This document shows positions 4,248 to 8,731 of a stretch of 8,731 bases of DNA, one piece after another. The stretch is taken from contig MGNZ01000121.1 in the NCBI GenBank assembly GCA_001795235.1, positions 1 through 8,731 of the forward strand. Direction: 5' to 3'. The notes beneath the pieces were generated by a model that worked only from the letters and a program-made list of their open reading frames with translations, searched no databases and was not told the DNA's origin. Position numbers and translations under genes: made by a program. Source of the DNA: Chloroflexi bacterium RBG_16_64_32. Lineage in GTDB: Bacteria; Chloroflexota; Dehalococcoidia; SM23-28-2; RBG-16-64-32. How positions within the stretch are numbered: position 1 is the first letter of the stretch; each line of letters starts with the position of its first letter.

Positions 4248-6893
4248 CTAGACTTTGATCGTCCGTGCCGCCGCGTCCCATATCCCCGTCACCGTGCTCC
4301 GTGCGTACACCACCAGCTTGTAGAAGCCCCCGGCCAGGCCGCTAGCGTCCAGTTGGTAACCGCAGTCCCGGTACTGCGCCCCAAACAGCCCGGCTACGTC
4401 CGGCCGCGACCCTCCGTACAACGCCGCTCCCAGGAACGCCGGCGATGCTCCCGTGGGCGCCCCAGAGCCGTCCGCTGGATAGGCGTACACGTGCACCGCA
4501 TCCACGCCCGTCCCCCCCGCGGCCGCCCGGTCTATCGCCCAGCCCGCTACCCGGAACGGTTGCTGTACCGCGGCGCCCTCCCCCGGCGCGTCCAGGGACA
4601 TCAACGGAGACGGCACCTCGATCGCACGTGACATTGCATCCCATGACCCCGTCACCGTGCTCCGTGCGTACACCACCAGCCTGTAGAAGCCCCCTCTCAG
4701 ACCGCTAGCCTCCATCTGGTAACCACAGTCCCTAAAGTGCGCCCCGAACAACCCGGCCACGTCCGGCCGGGACCCTCCGTACAACGCCGCTCCCAAGAAC
4801 ACCGGCGACGCTCCCGTCGGCGCCCCAGAGCCGTCCGCAGGGTAGGCGTAGACATGCACCGCATCCACGCCCGTCCCAGCCGCGGCCGCCCGGTCGATCG
4901 CCCACCCCGCCACGCGGAACGGTTGCTGTACGGCGGCGCCCTCCCCGGGCGCGTCCAGGGACATCAACGGGGACGGCACCTCGATCTTCCTCTGCACGTT
5001 ATGCCACGTCCCGGTCATCGTGCTCCGCGCGTACACCACCAGCTTGTAGAAGCCCCTACCCAGTCCGATAGCCTCCATCTGGTAACCACAGTCTCTAAAC
5101 TGCCCCCCATTCAACCCTGCTACGTCCGGCCGGGACCCTCCGTACAACGCCGCTCCCAAGAACACCGGCGACGCTCCCGTCGGCGCCCCAGACCCGTCCG
5201 CTGGGTAGGCGTACACGTGCACCGCATCCACCCCCGTCCCACTCACCGCCGCCCGGTCGATAGCCCAGCCCGCCACGCGAAACGGTTGCTGTACGGTGGC
5301 GCCGTCCCCGGGTGTGTCCAGGGACATAGCAACATCGGTTGGGCTGACGTCCGCTAGAAGCGTCCGGCTGTCTTCGTAGACGCTGACCCGGCCCAGCGAG
5401 TCTCTGGCGCGCACGTGGAACGTGTAGTGTCCCGGCTGAGCCAGTGTGAACGAGGCCCCCGTGGCCGCAGTCCACGGACCCCAGGCGGGCTCGCGGGCCG
5501 CGTTGAACCCGCTTTTGTAAACGACGAGGATATAGCTGTTCAGGGACCAACCCTCCAGGTAGTATGAGTACTCCCTGGCGCCGCTTCCGCCGTCGCCCTG
5601 CCAGGCGTAGCCGACGTTCCGGTCCCCACCGGTCGCTTCCGCCGGCGCCGAGGTTATGCTAACGGTAGGCGCTGATGGGTCGGCCAAGCGGCTAGCGGTA
5701 TCGTTGCGAAGGCCCGGCAGCAGCGCGTAGAGGCTGCTCCCCGGGCAGGCCGTGGCGGCCGCATCACGATGGCCGCAGACATTGGGCAGAGCGCGGTGCC
5801 AGCTGTCGCTAGCCGTGAGGTAGTCGGTCGAAGCGTGCGGGGTGATGCCGTGCTGGCCGCACTCCCAGGCCAAGACGTCCCTCAGTTTGGACAGCGCCTC
5901 GCCGCTGGGCGAGACGTTCTGGAAGTTGCCCAGCATGGCGATACCGGTGCTGCCGTGATTGTAGGACGTCATGTGTCCCCCCACAACACCCTCGCCCACC
6001 AGTTCGCGGCCGCCGGGTCCGTCGTATCCCGGCCCGTCGCGGCCTCGACGTCCTTCGTAGGCGTTGCCAAACTTATCGATGATCCAGCAGTAGCCGATGT
6101 CGCCCCAGCCCAGGGTCGAGGCGTGATAGGTGTAGATCGCTCGGACATCGGCCATAGCCGCGGCCGTGGACGGGTAATCGTTGCCGGTAGCGGTGTGGTG
6201 GACCACGACTTTCTTCGTGGGCAGGTAGTCCCGGGGCCAGATCTCGCCGCTGCTGTTGAATCGTATCGCCTCGTCGGCGCCCCAAGCCTCACGGCTGTAG
6301 GTGAGGGGCTTGGTGGAAGGCGCCGCCAGCGGCGAGGAAAGTGTCCCGTCCTCCGCATTGAGCACGGTTACGGTCACGGACTGGACCTCCGCCTTCCCGT
6401 TCCCGTCGTGCAGGCGAGCGCGGAACTGGAACCGCTGCGCCTTCTCGACCCGGATTAGCGCCCCAAACGTTTCGGGCAGCGGTTCCCGTCCGTGGCCAGC
6501 TTCCAGGATCACGGGTTGCCATCCGCTCCAGGCCAAGCCATCTGTAGAGCTGCGCAGCCAGAAGGTGACAGCCTGGGGGCCGCTGCCGCGCCAGTGAAGG
6601 CCGGCGTGAGTGGCCGGAAAGCTGGAGCGCAGGGTGGGAGAGACGTACTGGCCCGAACCCGAAGCGGCGAGCGTGAGGCGGCCGCCGGCCACACTGGTGC
6701 CGTTCACAGTGCCCGCGGCCAGCTCGCCCGCGTTCAGCCGCAGGTCCTCCGTGAGCACCCTCCGGCCCGTGCCGGCCGCCGCCACCGGGAACCCTAGCCG
6801 TCCGGCGAGGCGGCTGGCCAGGCCGGAAATGCCCGCCAGGGTCAGACCCGCGGACGCTTTCAGAACATTACGCCGGCTGAGCAGTGACCGCAC
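4248..6893 (-). CDS. Tat-exported PGRP/Amidase_2 N-acetylmuramoyl-L-alanine amidase with three C-terminal repeats
   Basis: Read from GTG at 6893 this is 881 residues. Residues 1-40 form a twin-arginine signal: SRRNVLK with Arg7 and Arg8, a hydrophobic stretch, and an AAA near residue 38-40. A beta-rich accessory region follows (45-180). Residues 199-396 are a PGRP/Amidase_2 domain, which cleaves the amide bond between muramic acid and the stem peptide. Candidate zinc ligands are His232 (VHHT), His375 (CGHRD) and Cys383 (TACPG); the catalytic tyrosine equivalent is Tyr268 in GDIGYCWII. An Ig-like region (407-517) leads to three tandem repeats (523-643, 644-764, 765-881), probably cell-wall or surface-binding. 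An in-frame ATG at 6953 would add 20 residues before the signal but has no ribosome-binding site. It likely acts outside the membrane, in cell-wall remodelling or against competitors. Confidence 0.9.
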   Translation of the reverse strand: MRSLLSRRNVLKASAGLTLAGISGLASRLAGRLGFPVAAAGTGRRVLTEDLRLNAGELAAGTVNGTSVAGGRLTLAASGSGQYVSPTLRSSFPATHAGLHWRGSGPQAVTFWLRSSTDGLAWSGWQPVILEAGHGREPLPETFGALIRVEKAQRFQFRARLHDGNGKAEVQSVTVTVLNAEDGTLSSPLAAPSTKPLTYSREAWGADEAIRFNSSGEIWPRDYLPTKKVVVHHTATGNDYPSTAAAMADVRAIYTYHASTLGWGDIGYCWIIDKFGNAYEGRRGRDGPGYDGPGGRELVGEGVVGGHMTSYNHGSTGIAMLGNFQNVSPSGEALSKLRDVLAWECGQHGITPHASTDYLTASDSWHRALPNVCGHRDAAATACPGSSLYALLPGLRNDTASRLADPSAPTVSITSAPAEATGGDRNVGYAWQGDGGSGAREYSYYLEGWSLNSYILVVYKSGFNAAREPAWGPWTAATGASFTLAQPGHYTFHVRARDSLGRVSVYEDSRTLLADVSPTDVAMSLDTPGDGATVQQPFRVAGWAIDRAAVSGTGVDAVHVYAYPADGSGAPTGASPVFLGAALYGGSRPDVAGLNGGQFRDCGYQMEAIGLGRGFYKLVVYARSTMTGTWHNVQRKIEVPSPLMSLDAPGEGAAVQQPFRVAGWAIDRAAAAGTGVDAVHVYAYPADGSGAPTGASPVFLGAALYGGSRPDVAGLFGAHFRDCGYQMEASGLRGGFYRLVVYARSTVTGSWDAMSRAIEVPSPLMSLDAPGEGAAVQQPFRVAGWAIDRAAAGGTGVDAVHVYAYPADGSGAPTGASPAFLGAALYGGSRPDVAGLFGAQYRDCGYQLDASGLAGGFYKLVVYARSTVTGIWDAAARTIKV
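4251..4601 (-). repeat. Third tandem repeat of the amidase (C-terminal copy)
   Basis: This copy is 117 codons and ends at the stop. By hand count it differs from the second copy at about 13 of 117 residues. It keeps the GWAIDRA, GTGVDAVHVYAYP, YGGSRPDVAG and RDCGYQ signatures and has one cysteine. Confidence 0.85.
4602..4964 (-). repeat. Second tandem repeat of the amidase
   Basis: The unit is 363 nt (121 codons), beginning MSLDAPGEGAAVQQPF. It lies directly head-to-tail with the flanking copies without linker variation, a pattern typical of recent unequal crossing-over or gene conversion. Confidence 0.85.
4965..5327 (-). repeat. First tandem repeat of the amidase
   Basis: The 363-nt unit begins MSLDTPGDGATVQQPF. 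It is the most divergent copy, with about 19 differences from the second in 121 residues, mostly in the last third. The central 43 residues from GTGVDAV to DVAGL are unchanged between copies one and two. Confidence 0.85.
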
Positions 6894-6899
6894 TCCTCG

Positions 6900-6906
6900 C
6901 TCCTCT
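6900..6906 (-). promoter_or_regulatory. Ribosome-binding site supporting the GTG start of the amidase
   Basis: AGAGGAG lies 6 nt before GTG at 6893. Starting there puts the twin-arginine motif at residues 6-12, the usual place. The upstream ATG at 6953 has no purine-rich site before it. Confidence 0.7.
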
Positions 6907-7038
6907 TCGTCCGTGACCGCCTGACAACATGTAACAACGCGGGACCGCCGCATGCGTTAAGCGGAGTGTCTGAAACCGTCGCCATCTGTTGGAGCAGTCT
7001 GGGGTACCGCTTCGACCACATTACGCCGTCGCCGCAGG

Positions 7039-7055
7039 GTAGGGCAAAGCCCTAC
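7039..7055. repeat. Perfect GTAGGGC-AAA-GCCCTAC inverted repeat
   Basis: Exact 7-bp arms flank three bases. It lies between divergent genes, about 145 bp before the amidase start. On the minus strand the left arm overlaps TTGAC, a -35-like hexamer. An operator or a short RNA hairpin are both possible; no T tract follows. Confidence 0.5.
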
Positions 7056-7101
7056 GTCAACATCCAGACGCTGCCTGACAGATTTATCAGCGTTCCTAGC
7101 C

Positions 7102-7107
7102 TACAAT
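7102..7107 (+). promoter_or_regulatory. Possible -10 box for the zinc-finger gene
   Basis: TACAAT matches TATAAT at five of six bases. The nearest -35-like sequence, CTGACA at 7075-7080, is 21 nt away, too far for a normal promoter. A start near 7114 would place both downstream hairpins in the leader. Confidence 0.3.
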
Positions 7108-7142
7108 CTGCTGCGTCAGGACAGGCGATATCCCTCAGTCAT

Positions 7143-7167
7143 CGCGGCCCCGCGTATCGGGGTTGCG
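7143..7167 (+). repeat. Leader hairpin with 10-bp stem
   Basis: CGCGGCCCCG pairs with CGGGGTTGCG around a CGTAT loop, using two G-U pairs (7146 with 7164, 7147 with 7163). These wobbles are valid only in a plus-strand transcript, which argues for an RNA role upstream of the zinc-finger gene. A second small palindrome (CCGCCCAGGGCGG, 7193-7205) follows. Confidence 0.45.
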
Positions 7168-7223
7168 TCATGGTGTATCTCGGTTCCGATGCCCGCCCAG
7201 GGCGGTGCGCCAGCAAGCTATAG

Positions 7224-7230
7224 AAGGAGG
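7224..7230 (+). promoter_or_regulatory. Near-perfect Shine-Dalgarno of the zinc-finger gene
   Basis: AAGGAGG lies 5 nt before ATG at 7236. It is the strongest ribosome-binding site in the window and the main reason to accept this short gene. Confidence 0.8.
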
Positions 7231-7235
7231 ACTCG

Positions 7236-7418
7236 ATGTTTACTGCCTCGCTGAACCTGGAAGCGCTCCAGAAGTCTATCAAGAACCCCCCCCGAATCTG
7301 CGCTATGGATGGTTGCGAGCAGACGCTGCCCCAGGCGCCGTCCGACGCCCAGTTCTGTTCTGACCACTCAAAGCAGCGGGCAGAGCGGCCGCGGCGGACC
7401 AAGAAGGCCCGCCGCTAG
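7236..7418 (+). CDS. Small zinc-finger-like basic protein, 60 residues
   Basis: I do not recognise a named family. The visible features are a short N-terminal segment (1-20), then Cys22-x4-Cys27 and Cys41-x2-His44 separated by 13 residues, the spacing of a small zinc ribbon or treble-clef finger. A strongly basic tail (45-60, many Arg and Lys) could bind nucleic acid. The context is a near-perfect ribosome-binding site and a structured leader upstream, with a GC hairpin spanning the stop codon downstream. An eight-C run lies at about 7286-7293, between the N-terminus and the finger. The frame through it joins a supported start to the Cys/His motif, so no sequencing error is needed to explain it. 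It could be a nucleic-acid or ribosome-associated factor; this is inference. It lies 120 nt before the ThDP enzyme gene and may be co-transcribed. Confidence 0.72.
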   Translation: MFTASLNLEALQKSIKNPPRICAMDGCEQTLPQAPSDAQFCSDHSKQRAERPRRTKKARR

Positions 7419-7424
7419 GCGGGC
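7407..7424 (+). repeat. GC hairpin spanning the stop codon of the zinc-finger gene
   Basis: GCCCGCC (7407-7413) and GGCGGGC (7418-7424) form a perfect 7-bp stem with loop GCTA; the TAG stop lies at 7416-7418. No T tract follows, so it may slow release or protect the 3' end rather than terminate. A copy of the GCGGCTAAGCCG element (7423-7434) follows at once. Confidence 0.45.
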
Positions 7425-7435
7425 GGCTAAGCCGG
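7419..7435 (+). repeat. Palindromic GCGGCTAAGCCG element, copy 2
   Basis: It matches 3303-3319 at 15 of 17 bases, and again sits just after a short ORF. Twelve exact bases alone could recur by chance in a window of this size. Confidence 0.3.
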
Positions 7436-7488
7436 CCAAACCCCGACGGACCGCATGGTGCACTCTTCGACGTGGCAAGATGCTTGGC

Positions 7489-7504
7489 GGCGCTCATGAG
7501 TGCC
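7489..7504. promoter_or_regulatory. Palindrome upstream of the ThDP enzyme gene
   Basis: GGCGCTCATGAGTGCC pairs end to end except one G/T position. It ends 34 nt before the ATG at 7539. It may be an operator for this gene. I see no clear promoter boxes around it. Confidence 0.3.
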
Positions 7505-7538
7505 CCCGCGCGCCCCAAGCGCTAGAACGGAGCCGGCC

Positions 7539-8731
7539 ATGAAGATCGATGGCGGCGAGCTGCTCGCCAGAATGCTCGATCGGGAGGGGGTGGAGAACGT
7601 CTTCGCCCTCCACGGCGGGCACATAGACCCTATCTTCCAGGCCTGCCACGACCACGGTATCCGCATCATCGATACGCGCCACGAGCAGGCCGCGGGCCAC
7701 ATGGCCGACGCCTGGGCCCGCACCACGGGCCGGCCCGGCGTGGCGATCGTAACGGCCGGCCCCGGCGTCACCGACATCGTCACCGCCGTCGCCAACGCCC
7801 ACATGGACTGCGTGCCCATGCTGGTCGTAGGCGGGCGCCACAGCCTGGCCGACGAGGAGCAACTGCCTCTCCAGGAGCTGCACGGCGTCCCCATTATGCA
7901 ATCAATCACCAAGTGGTCACGCCTGGTCCGTGAGCCGGAGCGCATCCCGGAGTACGTGAGCATCGCCTTCCGTCACGCCACTACAGGCCGGCCCGGACCC
8001 GTCTACCTGGAGATACCGGCCGACGTTCTGGCCGCACGTGTCGAAGAGGAGAAGGCGCATCTGCCGGAGACCTATCGCCCGGAAGCGGCGCCGGCGCCGT
8101 CCTCAGAAGCCGTTGATAAGGCGCTTTCCATCCTGTCGAAGGCGGAGCAGCCCGTCATCCTCGCCGGGCGCGGCGTCTGGTTCTCCGGCGGCACAGACGA
8201 GCTGAGGGAGTTCGCTGAGATCACGAGCATCCCGGTTTGCGCCAATGGGATGACCCGCGGCGCCGTCCCGGAGGACAGCCCGCTGGGCCTGGGCAGCTTC
8301 TTGGTCGCAGGCCGCGGCGCGGCCATGATCGGGCCTCCGGACGCGGTGCTTCTCCTGGGCGGAAGGATAGGGATGTTCACCGGTGGTCGTCAGTCCATCA
8401 TCCCCGCCCAGGCAAAGGTGATCCAGGTTGATATTGAGGGGGAAGAGATCGGGCGGGGGCGCGACATCGATTTGGGGATCGTCGCGGACTGCCGTGAGAC
8501 TCTGCGCGCCTTCATCCGGGAGGCGCGGGGGCGCACCTTCCCCGATCGCAGCGAGTGGTTGAACAAGCTCCGGCAGGCCCCGGCCATGGTCCGCGGCATG
8601 TTCGCCAGCGCCCTGGAACCGGACCGGCAGCCCATTCACCCCTACCGGCTGGCGCATGAAGCCGCCGCTCTCGCGGTCGAGAGCGGGACGCTTGTGGCCG
8701 ACGGCGGAGAAACGTTTGTGTGGGCGGAGCT
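7539..8731 (+). CDS. Benzaldehyde lyase-like ThDP-dependent enzyme (3' end outside window)
   Basis: The 397 visible residues carry the thiamine-diphosphate enzyme layout: an N-terminal pyrimidine-binding domain (about 1-170), a middle domain (about 190-325) and the first part of the C-terminal pyrophosphate domain. Cofactor-activating Glu49 lies in DTRHEQAAGH; TAGPGVTD is also typical. Overall similarity, as I recall the family, is closest to Pseudomonas benzaldehyde lyase (HGGHIDPIFQAC, ITKWSRLV, VIQVD and ALGIVAD-like LGIVAD all correspond). His28, Glu49 and Gln112 match its His29, Glu50 and Gln113; its Ala28 is Gly27 and its active-site Trp163 is replaced by Ala161. Such enzymes make or break 2-hydroxy-ketone or 2-hydroxyacyl bonds; acetolactate-synthase-like or 2-hydroxyacyl-CoA lyase activity are alternatives. 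The substrate is not determined. ATG at 7539 has GGAG 7 nt before it. The metal-binding GDG motif lies outside the window. Confidence 0.9.
   Translation, partial: MKIDGGELLARMLDREGVENVFALHGGHIDPIFQACHDHGIRIIDTRHEQAAGHMADAWARTTGRPGVAIVTAGPGVTDIVTAVANAHMDCVPMLVVGGRHSLADEEQLPLQELHGVPIMQSITKWSRLVREPERIPEYVSIAFRHATTGRPGPVYLEIPADVLAARVEEEKAHLPETYRPEAAPAPSSEAVDKALSILSKAEQPVILAGRGVWFSGGTDELREFAEITSIPVCANGMTRGAVPEDSPLGLGSFLVAGRGAAMIGPPDAVLLLGGRIGMFTGGRQSIIPAQAKVIQVDIEGEEIGRGRDIDLGIVADCRETLRAFIREARGRTFPDRSEWLNKLRQAPAMVRGMFASALEPDRQPIHPYRLAHEAAALAVESGTLVADGGETFVWAE

Larger units (their letters stand above)
6894..7235. other. Divergent intergenic region between amidase and zinc-finger genes
   Basis: These 342 nt carry no convincing gene. 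They hold a perfect 17-bp inverted repeat (7039-7055), a candidate -10 box (7102-7107), a strong hairpin (7143-7167) and a GC palindrome (7193-7205). Regulatory signals for both flanking genes must lie here. On the minus strand a TTGAC sequence directly adjoins the 7039-7055 repeat, but I see no matching -10 box. Confidence 0.45.

Noticed and set aside
4737..5357. A 206-codon plus-strand frame opposite the amidase repeats
   Set aside because: It is the antisense shadow of the tandem repeats, which is why it looks repetitive itself.
7176..7216. A GGTTCCGATGCC stretch resembling a tRNA T-loop near a GCGCCA
   Set aside because: The T-loop has an extra base, and no D-arm, anticodon arm or 7-bp acceptor pairing can be drawn around it.
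8103..8657. A 184-codon minus-strand frame opposite the ThDP enzyme gene
   Set aside because: The plus-strand frame carries clear family motifs throughout; the opposite frame has none.

Overview
The window is GC-rich bacterial DNA with short intergenic gaps, Shine-Dalgarno-led genes and frequent TTG/GTG starts. The gene content (a class III cyclase behind an alpha/beta-hydrolase-like domain, a Tat-exported amidase with a repeated 'GWAIDRA...GTGVDAVHVYAYP' module, and a small bacterial RRM protein) looks most like an uncultured Chloroflexota-type genome. That placement rests on remembered family distribution only and is tentative.

Left part, minus strand, 2928 down to 1: a tight three-gene operon. 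It encodes an FtsX/MacB-type permease, then (4 nt later) its ABC ATPase carrying an unusual C-terminal YHS metal-binding-like domain, then (26 nt later) an alpha/beta-hydrolase-like protein entering a class III nucleotidyl cyclase domain cut by the window edge. The hydrolase part has lost its catalytic residues and is probably a sensor. A good sigma70-type promoter (TTGACG-N17-TATGCT) lies about 70 nt upstream of the permease.

Middle, 2929-4247: a mostly non-coding stretch. It holds a perfect CRP-like palindrome, a possible 29-residue membrane peptide, a run of strong hairpins, and an RRM RNA-binding protein gene with a TTG start. After the RRM gene is a short frameshifted fossil of a thiamine-diphosphate (ThDP) enzyme gene that matches the intact gene at the right end of the window.

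Right-centre, minus strand, 6893 down to 4248: a large Tat-exported protein with a PGRP/Amidase_2 zinc amidase domain and three nearly identical 121-residue repeats at the C-terminus. The start is best placed at an internal GTG, which gives a standard twin-arginine signal.

Right end, plus strand: a structured leader, a 60-residue zinc-finger-like basic protein with a very strong ribosome-binding site, a hairpin across its stop codon, and the N-terminal 397 residues of a benzaldehyde-lyase-like ThDP enzyme truncated by the window edge.

No CRISPR array, tRNA, rRNA or insertion sequence is visible. The regions most worth following up are the ATPase-YHS fusion, the degenerate hydrolase-cyclase, the CRP-like site in the same window as a cyclase, the structured leader of the RRM gene, and the ThDP gene fossil.
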